DNA of 64,000 nt from CAWJNF01 sp963844235 (GCA_963844235.1 CAWJNF010000004.1:806001-870000), one strand, 5' to 3'; positions 42,337-52,188 are shown, numbered from the stretch's first letter. Numbers and translations are program-made. Notes: generated by a model not told the origin, from the letters alone.

Positions 42337-43887
42337 ATGGATGCCTACGACGTGATCATCATCGGAACGGGCGCAGGAGGCGGAACGCTTGCCCGACACC
42401 TGGCGCCCTCCGGCAAGCGGATCCTTCTGCTCGAGCGCGGCGACTGGCTTCCACGTGAGCCGTCGAACTGGCTCGCGCAGGACGTGTTCGTCGAGAACAA
42501 GTACATCTCGCCCGACACGTGGTACGACGAGAACGGGAAGCCGTTCCAGCCGCAGGTGCACTACTTCGTCGGCGGGGCGACGAAGCTCTACGGCGCGGCG
42601 CTGTACCGGCTGCGGCCGCAGGACTTCGGCGAGCTCAGCCACCATGACGGCAGCTCGCCGGCATGGCCCATCAGCTACGACGAGCTCGAGCCGTACTACA
42701 CGAAGGCCGAACACCTCTACGAGGTGCACGGCGCCCACGGCGAGGACCCGACCGAGGGACCGGCGAGCGCGCAATATCCGTTCCCGGCTGTGTCACATGA
42801 GCCGCGGATCCAGCAGCTCCACGACGATCTCGAAGCCGCCGGCTACCACCCGTTCCACGCCCCGTGTGGGATCCGGCTGAACGAGGCGAACATGCCGTAC
42901 ACCGTTTGCGTCCGCTGCCAGAACTGCGACGGCTTCCCATGCGCGGTGCACGGCAAGTCGGACGCCGAGGTGCTGGGCGTGCGCCCCGCGCTCGAGCACT
43001 CGAACGTCACGCTGCTCACGAACGCCAGGGCGGTCAAGCTCGAGACGAACGAGGCCGGCACCGCCGTGACCGAGGTCGTCGTCGAGCGTGACGGCGCCAC
43101 CGAGCGCTACTCGGCCGACATCGTGGCCGTCGCCTGCGGCGCCGCGAACACGGCCGCTCTGCTCCTCTCCTCGGCGAACGACAAGCACCCGAACGGTCTT
43201 GCCAACGGCTCCGACCAGGTCGGCCGCAATTACATGTTCCACGCGAGCGAGGCTGTGCTCGCGCTCTCACGCGAGGAGAACCCGACCGTCTTCCAGAAGA
43301 CGCTCGGCCTGAACGACTTCTACTTCGGCAGCGACGAGCATGAGTACCCGCTCGGGAACATCCAGATGGTCGGCAAGTCGCAGGCGCCGATGTTTCACGG
43401 CGAGAAGCCGACCGAGACGAAGCTCGCGCCGCACTGGTCGCTCGAGATGATCGCGAAACACGCGATCGACTTCTGGCTCTCGACCGAGGACCTTCCGCTG
43501 CCCGAGAACAGGGTGACCGTCGACCGCGACGGTCGAGTGACGCTCGCGTACAAGCCGACGAACGACGTTCCGAAGCAGGAGCTCTACAAGAAGCTGAAGT
43601 CGATCCTCGGGAAGCTGCGCATGGAGCCCGACCACCTGTTCGGGCGGTTCGCCTATATGAAGACCGACATCCCTGTCGCGGGCTGTGCCCACCAGGCGGG
43701 CACCTGCCGCTTCGGCTCCGACCCGGCGACGTCGGCACTGAACGTCGATTGCCGCGCACACGAGGTCGACAACCTGTACGTCGTCGACACGAGCGTGTTC
43801 CCGTCGATCGGCGCAGTCAACCCGGCACTGACCGCGATGGCGAACTCTCTGCGCGTCGGCGACCGCGTGCTCGAGCGGCTGGGCTGA
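42337..43887 (+). CDS. GMC-family FAD oxidoreductase
   Basis: The 516-residue protein starts at ATG 42337 after TAAGGAGAGAC. The FAD-binding motif is DVIIIGTGAGGGTLARHLAP at 5-24. VHYFVGGATKLYGAALYRLR is the second GMC-type signature and AGCAHQAGTCRFGSDPATSA, near 447-466, holds the likely His catalytic region with the ending TAMANSLRVGDRVLERLG. Cys-rich TVCVRCQNCDGFPCAVHGKS at 189-208 resembles the metal or iron-sulfur-like loop of gluconate- and sorbosone-type dehydrogenases. It probably oxidises a sugar or alcohol and passes electrons to a quinone or another carrier. Confidence 0.85.
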   Translation: MDAYDVIIIGTGAGGGTLARHLAPSGKRILLLERGDWLPREPSNWLAQDVFVENKYISPDTWYDENGKPFQPQVHYFVGGATKLYGAALYRLRPQDFGELSHHDGSSPAWPISYDELEPYYTKAEHLYEVHGAHGEDPTEGPASAQYPFPAVSHEPRIQQLHDDLEAAGYHPFHAPCGIRLNEANMPYTVCVRCQNCDGFPCAVHGKSDAEVLGVRPALEHSNVTLLTNARAVKLETNEAGTAVTEVVVERDGATERYSADIVAVACGAANTAALLLSSANDKHPNGLANGSDQVGRNYMFHASEAVLALSREENPTVFQKTLGLNDFYFGSDEHEYPLGNIQMVGKSQAPMFHGEKPTETKLAPHWSLEMIAKHAIDFWLSTEDLPLPENRVTVDRDGRVTLAYKPTNDVPKQELYKKLKSILGKLRMEPDHLFGRFAYMKTDIPVAGCAHQAGTCRFGSDPATSALNVDCRAHEVDNLYVVDTSVFPSIGAVNPALTAMANSLRVGDRVLERLG

Positions 43888-43943
43888 CGGATCGACGCAT
43901 GCACCGCTGAGGGTCTAACGACGGCGATGCCAGCTCACACATC

Positions 43944-45350
43944 GTGACCGTTCTCGCCGACGCGCTCGACCTCGCCCGCTGGCAGTTCGGGCTCACGACC
44001 CTCTACCACTTCATCTTCGTCCCGCTCACGCTCGGGCTCGCCCCGTTCCTGGCGGTGATGCAGACCCTCTGGTACCGCACCGGCGACGAGAAGTGGCTCC
44101 GGCTCACGCGCTTCTTCGGGACGCTCTTCCTGATCAACTTCGCGATCGGCGTCGCCACGGGTCTCGTGATGGAGTTCCAGTTCGGGATGAACTGGTCGGC
44201 ATTCTCGGCCTACGTGGGCGACATCTTCGGCTCGCCGCTCGCGATCGAGGGCCTCGGCGCGTTCATGCTCGAAGCAACCTTCATCGGGCTCTGGATCTTC
44301 GGCCGGGACCGGCTCTCGCCGAGGTTGCACCTCATGACCGTGTACCTCGTCTGGCTCGGGACCTGGCTCTCGGCCTACTTCATCCTCGCCGCGAACTCGT
44401 GGATGCAGCATCCCGTCGGGTACGAGATCAACTCGGACACCGGCCGGGCGGAGGCGAACGACATCTTCGACATTCTCTTTCAGAAGTTCGTGTGGTTCGC
44501 CTGGGGGCACGTGCTCCTGGCTGGTCTCCTGACGGGCGGGTTCCTCGTGCTCGGCGTTTCCTGCTGGCATCTGCTGCGAGGGAGAAACGTCGAGCTCTTC
44601 CGCAAAGCGGCGAAGCTCGCGATCATCGTCATGTTGCCCCTCTCGGGTGTCCAGCTCATCTTCGGCAGCGAGTTCGGCGTCGCCGTCACCGACGTGCAGC
44701 CGATGAAGATCGCAGCGACCGAGGCGCTCTGGGAAACGGAGCAGCCGGCCTCGTTCTCGCTCTTCCAGATCGGCGGCTACACCGTGGACGACCAGACGCC
44801 GTCGTTCTCAGTCGATATTCCGGGCTTGCTCTCGTTCCTCGCGACGAACTCGTTCCACGGCCAGGTCATCGGTATCAACGAGCTCCAGGCCCAGTACGAG
44901 CAGCAGTACGGGCCCGGGAACTACATCCCCGACGTTCGCCTCCTGTACTGGAGCATGCGCGTCATGGCCTACCTGGCGACGCTGCTCTTCTTCCTCGCCG
45001 CCTGGGGCGCCTGGGTGCTGTGGCGCAAGCGGCTCGACGACGCGAAGTGGTTCCAGCGCGCCGCGATCGCGGGGATCGCGTTCCCGTTCCTCGCGAACTT
45101 CGCAGGCTGGCTGCTCACGGAGGCCGGGCGCCAACCCTGGGTGGTCTGGGGGCTGCTCAAGACAGAGGACGCCGTGTCGTCCACCGTCAGCACGTGGACA
45201 GTCGGGCTCAGCCTCGGCGTGTTCGCGTTCCTGTACACGATCCTCGGCTGCGTCGACCTCTGGCTGATGCGCCGATACGCGCGGGTCGACCCACCGGAGA
45301 TCGCTCCGGAAGGAGAGGAGGGAGCACCGGTGCCTGCGCCGGGCTATTAA
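43944..45350 (+). CDS. cydA: cytochrome bd ubiquinol oxidase subunit I
   Basis: The 468-residue membrane protein starts with GTG. LARWQFGLTTLYHFIFVPLT places His22 as the heme b595 ligand. Helices at 50-75, 94-115, 124-145, 180-205, 215-235, 330-350, 375-395 and 415-435 follow the CydA pattern. EAGRQPWVVWGLLKTEDA carries the conserved GRQPW motif. A short Q-loop (TDVQPMKIAATEALWETEQP and on) fits the CydA short-loop type. It oxidises quinol and reduces oxygen with high affinity. cydB follows after a repeat element at 45407. Confidence 0.95.
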   Translation: MTVLADALDLARWQFGLTTLYHFIFVPLTLGLAPFLAVMQTLWYRTGDEKWLRLTRFFGTLFLINFAIGVATGLVMEFQFGMNWSAFSAYVGDIFGSPLAIEGLGAFMLEATFIGLWIFGRDRLSPRLHLMTVYLVWLGTWLSAYFILAANSWMQHPVGYEINSDTGRAEANDIFDILFQKFVWFAWGHVLLAGLLTGGFLVLGVSCWHLLRGRNVELFRKAAKLAIIVMLPLSGVQLIFGSEFGVAVTDVQPMKIAATEALWETEQPASFSLFQIGGYTVDDQTPSFSVDIPGLLSFLATNSFHGQVIGINELQAQYEQQYGPGNYIPDVRLLYWSMRVMAYLATLLFFLAAWGAWVLWRKRLDDAKWFQRAAIAGIAFPFLANFAGWLLTEAGRQPWVVWGLLKTEDAVSSTVSTWTVGLSLGVFAFLYTILGCVDLWLMRRYARVDPPEIAPEGEEGAPVPAPGY

Positions 45351-45406
45351 AGTGGCCGCTCCTGGAAATACAGCGCCCCTTGCCGGCTGCGAACCTGCGC
45401 CTGCCG

Positions 45407-45470
45407 GCGTCCTCGGTCGCGCCCGTATCCCTGCGGATACGAACGCTCCCTGCGTCCTTGGCCTGCTTGG
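45407..45470. repeat. dispersed intergenic repeat, copy B
   Basis: This 64-bp stretch in the cydA-cydB gap matches copy A at 16609-16670 at most positions, including the CGTATCC-GGATACG palindrome and the ACGCTCCCTGCGTCCTTG end. The two copies differ by small substitutions and one-base shifts. Confidence 0.7.
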
Positions 45471-45516
45471 TTCTCGCGCGGCAATGAATCACCGTATCCC
45501 CAGGAGCGACCACTAG

Positions 45517-46563
45517 ATGGGGCTCGAGATCACCTGGTTCTGCCTGCTCTGCGTTCTCTGGACGGGATATTTCGTGCTCGAGGGCTTCGACTTCGGCGTC
45601 GGCGCGCTCCTGCCCGTCGTCGGCAGGAACGAGGCCGACCGGACGTCGATGCTCGAGTCGATCGGGCCCGTGTGGGACGGAAACGAGGTCTGGCTCGTCG
45701 TCGCCGGCGGCGCCACGTTCGCGGCATTTCCCGTGTGGTACGCGACGATGTTCTCGGGCTTCTACCTCGCCCTTCTCCTCATCCTCGTGCTGCTGATCGT
45801 ACGGGTCGTGTCGTTCGAGTGGCGCGAGAAGGCAGAGTCCCCGCGCTGGAAGGCGACGTGGGCCTGGATGAACACGATCGGCTCGGTCGGCGCCCCGCTG
45901 CTCTGGGGCATCGCCCTTTCGAGTCTCCTCCACGGCGTGCCGATCGGCTCCGACCAGAACTTCGCCGGCGATTTCGGCGATCTGTTCAGCGGCTACACGG
46001 TTCTCGCCGGGATCGCCGTCTGCCTGCTCTTCGCGGCCCACGGCGCCGTGTTCCTCACGCTCCGCACGGTCGGCGAGCTCTGCACCCGGGCCAGACGCGC
46101 CGCCGCGGTTCTCATGCCGGCGGCGGCAGTCGTCGGGGCGGGGTTCCTGGTCTGGACGCTGGTCGTCGCGAGCGACAACAACGACAAGGGCGTCTTCCCG
46201 GGAATCCTGCCGGTGGCGGTCGCGGCGGTCTCCGCGCTCGCGGCCGTCTGGCTCGTGCGGGCCGCCAATGATCGCTGGGCGTTCGTCGCGACGACGCTGA
46301 CGATCATCGGCGTGGTCGTGACGCTCTTCGTCAGCCTCTACCCGCGGGTCATGGTGTCGAATCCCGACTTCGCGAACAGCTTGACGATCGAGAACGCGTC
46401 CTCCGCCGACTACACGCTGAAGGTGATCACCGTCGTCGTGGCGATCCTCCTTCCCATAATCCTTCTCTACCAGGCGTGGACGTACCACGTCTTCCGGGCC
46501 CGTATCACGGGAACGGCGGCGGGCAGCCCGGCCGACCTGCTGGGACGGAAACCCGGCAAGTAG
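45517..46563 (+). CDS. cydB: cytochrome bd ubiquinol oxidase subunit II
   Basis: The 348-residue protein has about eight or nine hydrophobic segments. It begins GLEITWFCLLCVLWTGYFVL and has GFDFGVGALLPVVGRNEADR, and SIGPVWDGNEVWLVVAGGAT is the CydB signature. PEWR-like FEWREKAESPRWKATWAWMN and the last helices match the family. It pairs with CydA in the oxidase. Its stop overlaps the GTG of cydD by one base. Confidence 0.95.
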   Translation: MGLEITWFCLLCVLWTGYFVLEGFDFGVGALLPVVGRNEADRTSMLESIGPVWDGNEVWLVVAGGATFAAFPVWYATMFSGFYLALLLILVLLIVRVVSFEWREKAESPRWKATWAWMNTIGSVGAPLLWGIALSSLLHGVPIGSDQNFAGDFGDLFSGYTVLAGIAVCLLFAAHGAVFLTLRTVGELCTRARRAAAVLMPAAAVVGAGFLVWTLVVASDNNDKGVFPGILPVAVAAVSALAAVWLVRAANDRWAFVATTLTIIGVVVTLFVSLYPRVMVSNPDFANSLTIENASSADYTLKVITVVVAILLPIILLYQAWTYHVFRARITGTAAGSPADLLGRKPGK

Positions 46564-48233
46564 TGCCGGCGCTCGATCCGCGCCTCCTGCGCCGCGCGCG
46601 GGCTGTGCGTATTGCTCTCGTCGCGGATGCAGCGCTCGGCGTGCTCGCCGCCTTGCTGCTCCTGGCTCAGGCGGTGCTGATCGCGCGGGTCGCCGCGCGC
46701 GCGTTCGATGGGGCGACTCTCGATGAGCTGAAGCTCCTGCTCGCCCTCCTCGTTGCCGTCGTCGCGGGACGGGCCGCCGCTGCATGGGGCTTCGAGGCCG
46801 TGGGCCGCCACGCGGCGACAGACGTTCTCTCACGGCTCCGGCTCGAGCTCGTCGAGCGTAGGCTCCGCGACCGGCCGGCCGCCCTCGACGGCGCCGAGAG
46901 CGCCGAGGTCGCGACGGCTGCCGTTGCAGGGGTGGATTCCCTCGAAACACTGTTTGCGCGCTACCTCCCCCAGCTTGTGCTGGCGCTGACGGTTCCGGTC
47001 GCCGTGCTCGCTCTCGTCGCCTCGATCGATCTCATCTCCGCGGGCCTCATGCTCCTCACCCTCCCGCTCGTGCCTGTCTTCATGTGGCTCGTCGGCCGCT
47101 ACACCGAGCAACGCGCGCGCGCGCGTTGGCGGTCTCTGGCGCTGCTCTCGACGCACTTCCTCGACGTCGTGCGCGGCCTGCCGACGCTCCGGGCCTACAA
47201 CCGCGGAGCGGCGCAGACCGAGCAGATCGCGGCCGTGAGCGATGCCTACCGCAGAGCGACGATGGGAACCCTCCGGGTCGCGTTTCTTTCCGGAGCGGTG
47301 CTGGAGCTCGCGGCCACCCTCGGCATCGCCCTCGTCGCGGTGACCGTCGGCGTGCGCCTCGTCGAGGGTGACATCGCCTTCGAAGCAGGGCTGACGGTCC
47401 TCGTCCTTGCCCCGGAGCTCTACCTGCCGCTGCGCAACCTCGCCGCCCAGTTCCACGCGAGCGCGGACGGTCTCGCAGTCACCGATCGGCTCCTGGAGCT
47501 CATCGACGTGCCGGAGGGCCCAGGCTCGGGCGGTCCTGCGCCACCGAGCCCCCGCACGGCGCCGGTCCGGCTCGAAGGAGTCTCGTTCGCCTATCCCTCC
47601 CGACGCGGCGTCGTGCTCGATGCCGTCGACCTCGAGCTCGCGGCGGGCCAGACGGTCGCGCTCGTCGGCCCGAGCGGCGCAGGCAAGAGCACCGTCGCCT
47701 CGCTGCTCCTGCGCCTCGCCGAGCCAACCGATGGCCGGGTGACGGTCGGAGCGGTAGACCTGGCCGCGTGCGATGCCGCTGCCTGGCGATCGCAGGTCTC
47801 CTGGGTTCCGCAACGCCCGACGCTCTTCCGCGGCACGGTGGCCGACAACATCCGGCTTGGCGTCCCCGCCGCCGGGAGCGATCAGGTTCAGGCGGCGGCC
47901 CGGCTCGCCGGTGCGGATACGTTCGTCCGCGAGCTGCCGGACGGCTACGACACGCTGGTCGGCGACGGCGGACGACAGCTCTCGGCCGGACAGCTACAGC
48001 GGATCGCGCTCGCGCGCGCGTTCCTCCGCGACGCGTCGTTCGTGATCCTCGACGAGCCCACCGCCAACCTCGATCCGGACAGTGCCGAGGTCGTCGGCGA
48101 GGCGGTGGAACGGCTGCGGGAGGGGCGCACGGTGCTCCTCATCGCCCACCGCCCGGAGCTTGCCGCCAGGGCTGACCGCGTCGTACGGCTCCAGAACGGG
48201 CGGATCGCCGTCGGCGAGCCGGAGACAGCCTGA
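46563..48233 (+). CDS. cydD: thiol reductant ABC exporter subunit CydD
   Basis: The 556-residue protein starts with GTG 46563 on the cydB stop. Six transmembrane segments (about 20-310) are followed by an ABC domain with Walker A GPSGAGKST near 368-376, the signature LSAGQLQRIALARAF and Walker B SFVILDEPTANLD. CydDC exports cysteine or glutathione-like thiols and is needed to assemble cytochrome bd. The ATG of cydC overlaps its stop by one base. Confidence 0.95.
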   Translation: MPALDPRLLRRARAVRIALVADAALGVLAALLLLAQAVLIARVAARAFDGATLDELKLLLALLVAVVAGRAAAAWGFEAVGRHAATDVLSRLRLELVERRLRDRPAALDGAESAEVATAAVAGVDSLETLFARYLPQLVLALTVPVAVLALVASIDLISAGLMLLTLPLVPVFMWLVGRYTEQRARARWRSLALLSTHFLDVVRGLPTLRAYNRGAAQTEQIAAVSDAYRRATMGTLRVAFLSGAVLELAATLGIALVAVTVGVRLVEGDIAFEAGLTVLVLAPELYLPLRNLAAQFHASADGLAVTDRLLELIDVPEGPGSGGPAPPSPRTAPVRLEGVSFAYPSRRGVVLDAVDLELAAGQTVALVGPSGAGKSTVASLLLRLAEPTDGRVTVGAVDLAACDAAAWRSQVSWVPQRPTLFRGTVADNIRLGVPAAGSDQVQAAARLAGADTFVRELPDGYDTLVGDGGRQLSAGQLQRIALARAFLRDASFVILDEPTANLDPDSAEVVGEAVERLREGRTVLLIAHRPELAARADRVVRLQNGRIAVGEPETA

Positions 48234-49906
48234 TGGGAACCTTCCGGCGCCTGTTGGCGCTCGCCCGCGTACCGGTGGGACGGGTAACGCTCTCGATCGC
48301 CCTCGGTGCGCTCGCGGTCGGCTTCGGTATCGCGCTCATGACGACGGCGGGTTACCTGATCTCGCGCGCCGCCGAAAGACCGCCGATCCTTTCGCTGACG
48401 GTGACGATCGTCGCGGTCCGCTTCCTCGGCCTGGCGAGGCCGCTGGCGCGCTACCTCGAGCGGCTCGTCTCGCACGACGTCGCCCTCCGTGCGCTCGGGC
48501 AGACACGGGCACGCTTCTTCGAGCGCATCGAGCCCCTCGCGCCGGCGCAGCTCGAGGGCTACCGACGCGGAGATCTGCTCGCCCGCATGGTCGGTGACGT
48601 CGACGCGCTGCAGGGCCTCTACCTGCGAGGGCTGGGACCGCCGCTCGTCGCGATCGCCACCGGCGCCGCGAGCATAGGAGTCGCGGCCGCCGTGCTCCCG
48701 AAGGCAGGGGCCATCCTCGCGCTCGGCCTCGTGGCCGGCGGTGTGCTCGTGCCGGCTGTGGCAGGGGCGCTGGGCCGCACCGCCGGGCGCCGCCAGGCGG
48801 CTGCCCGAGCGGAGCTCACCGCCGACCTCGTCGAGATCCTCCGGGGCGGGCCCGAGCTCGTCGCCTTTGGGCGTGAGCACGACACGCTCGAGCACGTGCG
48901 CTCACGCAGCGGCGAGCTCGCACGTCTGGGCCGCCGCGACGGGCTGGTCGCCGGGTTGGCCGACGCTCTCATGATCCTCGTCACGGGGCTGACTGTCGCG
49001 GGCGTCCTGGCTGTGGCGGTAGCCGCGCACGACGTGGCCACTCTCGATCGGGTTCTCGTGGCGACACTCGCCCTGCTCGCTCTGTCCTCGTTCGAGGCGG
49101 TTTCCGTCCTACCGACGGCCGCTCGCGAGCTCTCCACTACGCTCGCCGCCGGCCGGCGCGTCCTCGAGCTGACCGATCGAAAGCCGGTGGTGTCCGATCC
49201 GCCACGGCCGCTGTCACCCGTGCGCGACCGCGGCGCCGTCGCCCTGGAGGGAGTTACGGCCCGCTACGCGCCCGGCGAGCAGCCGGCGCTGAGCGGTCTC
49301 GATCTCCGCCTCGATCCGGGAAAGCGAATTGCGCTCGTCGGCCCGAGCGGTGCGGGTAAGACCACCGTCACGAGTCTGCTCCTCCGGTTCCTCGACCCCG
49401 AGGAGGGCCGCGTCACAATCGACGGCCGAGACATCCGCGAGTACCGTCAGACGGACATCCGCCGTACGTTTGCGCTCGCCGGCCAGAACGCGCACGTCTT
49501 CAACTCGACGATCCGAGCGAACCTCAGCCTCGCGCGCCCGGGGGCGACCGACTCCGACTTCGAGGATGCGCTGCATCGCGCGCGAATCGGCGATTGGGTC
49601 GCCTCGCTGCCCGACGGGCTCGATACCCTCGTCGGCGAGGACGGCACGCAACTGTCAGGTGGTCAGCGGCAGCGCCTCACGCTGGCCCGAGCTCTCCTCG
49701 CCGACGCCCCCGTCCTGATCCTCGACGAGCCCACCGCGCACCTCGATTCAGACCTGGCGGAGGAGCTCGTTCGCGACATCCTCGCCGCGGCGGACGATCG
49801 GTCGATCCTGCTGATCACCCACCGCCCCGAGGGTCTCGACCTCGTCGACGAGGTCGTCACGCTCGACGGCGGCAGGCGTGTAGGGGGTAGCCAGGACGGG
49901 CTCTAG
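48233..49906 (+). CDS. cydC: thiol reductant ABC exporter subunit CydC
   Basis: The 557-residue partner has the same transmembrane plus ABC layout, with Walker A GPSGAGKTT near 369-377, signature LSGGQRQRLTLARALL and Walker B PVLILDEPTAHLD. The C-terminal GRRVGGSQDGL ends just after the switch His (LLITHRPEG). It completes the cydABDC unit. A GAP-type membrane gene on the other strand overlaps its last four bases. Confidence 0.95.
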   Translation: MGTFRRLLALARVPVGRVTLSIALGALAVGFGIALMTTAGYLISRAAERPPILSLTVTIVAVRFLGLARPLARYLERLVSHDVALRALGQTRARFFERIEPLAPAQLEGYRRGDLLARMVGDVDALQGLYLRGLGPPLVAIATGAASIGVAAAVLPKAGAILALGLVAGGVLVPAVAGALGRTAGRRQAAARAELTADLVEILRGGPELVAFGREHDTLEHVRSRSGELARLGRRDGLVAGLADALMILVTGLTVAGVLAVAVAAHDVATLDRVLVATLALLALSSFEAVSVLPTAARELSTTLAAGRRVLELTDRKPVVSDPPRPLSPVRDRGAVALEGVTARYAPGEQPALSGLDLRLDPGKRIALVGPSGAGKTTVTSLLLRFLDPEEGRVTIDGRDIREYRQTDIRRTFALAGQNAHVFNSTIRANLSLARPGATDSDFEDALHRARIGDWVASLPDGLDTLVGEDGTQLSGGQRQRLTLARALLADAPVLILDEPTAHLDSDLAEELVRDILAAADDRSILLITHRPEGLDLVDEVVTLDGGRRVGGSQDGL

Positions 49907-50580
49907 AGGAGGCTGATGAGACCCTCCACGCAGAAGAACACCCCTACTCCCAACGTGGCACCGAGGGTCACCTTGGTGCTGTTTGCGGTGAGCCAGCTCT
50001 TCGCGGCGGTGATCCACCTGCGGGCGTGCTCGCCAAAAAGGAGGCTGATGGCGACTGCCGGCCACACGGAGAGGCTTGCAACCCCGACGTAGAGCAGGGC
50101 CAAGCGGGTCTCATCCCCGGCGTCCAGTCCGGCGGCTGCGACGGCTGTCGCGGCGAACAGGGTGATGATCAGCCGTTTCACGCCGACACCGAGAGCGAGA
50201 CCGGCCGAGAGGGCGGTTGCCGGCCGGATGCGCTCGAGTTTCGCGAGCATGGCTTCGGCCCTGGGCGAGCCGCCCGGTCTCCGGGGATCAACCCGTGAGC
50301 GTCCGACCCGCGCGGCGATGATCAACACGACTCCCAGCACGAGCTCGAGGATGCTGACGGCGGTGTTCTCGTGCCCCCCGAGCTTGGATACGGCCGAGGA
50401 GCTCACGAAGAGGCCGACGATGAAGACCGCGGACTGGCCGACCAGGAAGCCGGCGAGGAAGACGACTCCGTTCAACCGTCCTCGACCGCTCGTAAGCACG
50501 ACAAGCGTCGCGAGAACCGTGATCGGACTGGCCGCCGCGAGGAGCGCGAAGGCGAACGTGCGGAGCGCCACCTCGGTCAT
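49903..50580 (-). CDS. GAP-family (LysE-like) membrane protein
   Basis: The 225-residue protein has about six hydrophobic segments: TEVALRTFAFALLAAASPIT, then LNGVVFLAGFLVGQSAVFIV and GLALGVGVKRLIITLFAATA, with the last helix KVTLGATLGVGVFFCVEGL. This is the GAP/SfLAP pattern, related to LysE-type exporters; in mycobacteria members move glycopeptidolipids. The cytoplasmic loop contains VDPRRPGGSPRAEAMLAKLE. Its 3' end meets the end of cydC. Confidence 0.8.
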   Translation of the reverse strand: MTEVALRTFAFALLAAASPITVLATLVVLTSGRGRLNGVVFLAGFLVGQSAVFIVGLFVSSSAVSKLGGHENTAVSILELVLGVVLIIAARVGRSRVDPRRPGGSPRAEAMLAKLERIRPATALSAGLALGVGVKRLIITLFAATAVAAAGLDAGDETRLALLYVGVASLSVWPAVAISLLFGEHARRWITAAKSWLTANSTKVTLGATLGVGVFFCVEGLISLL

Positions 50581-50690
50581 GCGTCATCTTCCAGGCATCC
50601 TGGACCCATCTGCAAGCGGCTATCGCAGGCGCTGAGTACGCGGACGTGACGGTGGCGTGCTTGAAAACGGCCGCGTAGTGTTCCGCCTCA

Positions 50691-51587
50691 GTGGACGCGT
50701 TGGCTGCGGTTCTTGCTCTGCTCTCGGCGGCATGTTTTGCTCTCGCGGCGACGCTCTGGCAGCGTGCGTCCACAGGTCTGTCCGAGGTCTCGTTCGCGCA
50801 CCCGAAGTCCTTCGTCCGCCTACTGACCGAGTGGGTGTGGCTTCTGGGATTGGGCGCGCAAATCGGCGGGGTTGTGCTCCAGGGGGCGGCGCTCGATCGT
50901 GGTCGGGTGTCGATCGTACAGCCGCTGCTCGTCACGACCGTGATCTGGGCGATTCCACTCGGCTACTTCCTTGCCGGTCAGAAGATCCTCCGACGGGAGG
51001 TGCTCGGAGCGGGGATCATCGTCGTCGGGCTTGCGATCTTCGCCAGTCTCGGCGATCCGGCTGCTGGCGTCGACGATGCGCCCGCCTCAGATTGGACGGC
51101 GGCGATCATCGTGATCACGACGATCTGCATGGCGCTGCTCCTGTTCGCGAACCGAGGCAGCCTCACGCTGAAGGCGGCGATGTACGGGACGGCCGCAGGT
51201 GTTCTCTACGGTCTTTCGGCGACGCTGATGAAGCCGGTCGTCGAGCACTTGCACAGCGACGGCTGGGGCGCGCTCGGGTCATGGGAGCCTTGGGTCATGG
51301 CTGCCGCGGGGCTCGTAGGTTTCCTCCTGCAGCAGATCTCGCTGTCGACGGGCCGGCTCGTGACCTCGGTGGCGACCGTGTCGGTCACGAACCCGGTCGT
51401 GAGCGTCATGCTCGGCGCGCTCATCCTCCAGGAGCGGCTGGACAAGACGCCGGCCTGGCATGCCGTCGTCGCGATCGGCGGGCTGGCGTTGGCGCTCTTC
51501 GGAGCGGTGGTGATCGCCGGGGCGAAGGAGAAGGAAGCAGCGGGGGAGCCAGAGGAAGCGACGGGGGAGCCACAGGCAGCAGCCTGA
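50691..51587 (+). CDS. DMT-superfamily (EamA-like) transporter
   Basis: The GTG start gives 298 residues with ten hydrophobic segments in two five-helix halves: ALAAVLALLSAACFALAATL to LAIFASLGD, and WTAAIIVITTICMALLLFAN to LALALFGAVVIAGAK. The last residues AAGEPEEATGEPQAAA are a low-complexity tail with a small direct repeat. Close relatives export metabolites or act as magnesium-like (NIPA) carriers; which applies is unclear. Confidence 0.85.
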   Translation: MDALAAVLALLSAACFALAATLWQRASTGLSEVSFAHPKSFVRLLTEWVWLLGLGAQIGGVVLQGAALDRGRVSIVQPLLVTTVIWAIPLGYFLAGQKILRREVLGAGIIVVGLAIFASLGDPAAGVDDAPASDWTAAIIVITTICMALLLFANRGSLTLKAAMYGTAAGVLYGLSATLMKPVVEHLHSDGWGALGSWEPWVMAAAGLVGFLLQQISLSTGRLVTSVATVSVTNPVVSVMLGALILQERLDKTPAWHAVVAIGGLALALFGAVVIAGAKEKEAAGEPEEATGEPQAAA

Positions 51588-51666
51588 GGTAGGGCCCCCG
51601 GCCTTCCCTCGCTAGTAGTCTCCCCCGGCGAGCACGATTTCTGTCACGCGGCCAGGGAGGCGCGCC

Positions 51667-52188
51667 ATGAGCGAAAACCCGATTCAGATCTTCGTCGCTA
51701 CATTCGACAACGAGCTACAGGGCAAGCAGGCCCTCGAGGACTTCCAGGCGATGGACAAGGAGGGATCGATCGAGCTCATCGACGCGGCGGTGATCGTCAG
51801 GCAAGACGACGGGAAGGTGAAGTTCGAAGAGACCGCTGACCCCAGCGGCAAGAAGTGGGCCAAGCGGGGTGCCATCGCGGGCGGTGTGGTCGGTCTGATC
51901 TTTCCCCCCAGCCTGATCGCATCCGCAGTCGTGGGTGGGGGCGCCGGTGGCATCTGGGGCAAGATCCGCGACAAGGGTTTCAAGGACGAGGATCTGAAGG
52001 CAGTCGGGGAAGAGATGCAGCCGGGTACGTCGGCGATCATCGCCGTAGCCGAAGATCGAGTGATCGAGCGGCTCGAGAAGGGCCTACAGGGCTATGAGAA
52101 GATCGCGCGGCATGCGGTCAGCTCCGAGGCAGCGCTCGCGATCGTGGCGGAGGGTGCCGAAGGCGACGAGGAGGCATCGGCAACCTAG
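51667..52188 (+). CDS. DUF1269-family membrane-associated protein
   Basis: The 173-residue protein begins with NPIQIFVATFDNELQGKQAL and DFQAMDKEGSIELIDAAVIV, which is the DUF1269 start. RGAIAGGVVGLIFPPSLIAS and AVVGGGAGGIWGKIRDKGFK form a glycine-zipper-like membrane hairpin. A soluble end with TSAIIAVAEDRVIERLEKGL follows. The function is unknown; in actinobacteria these genes often accompany stress-response genes. Confidence 0.85.
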   Translation: MSENPIQIFVATFDNELQGKQALEDFQAMDKEGSIELIDAAVIVRQDDGKVKFEETADPSGKKWAKRGAIAGGVVGLIFPPSLIASAVVGGGAGGIWGKIRDKGFKDEDLKAVGEEMQPGTSAIIAVAEDRVIERLEKGLQGYEKIARHAVSSEAALAIVAEGAEGDEEASAT

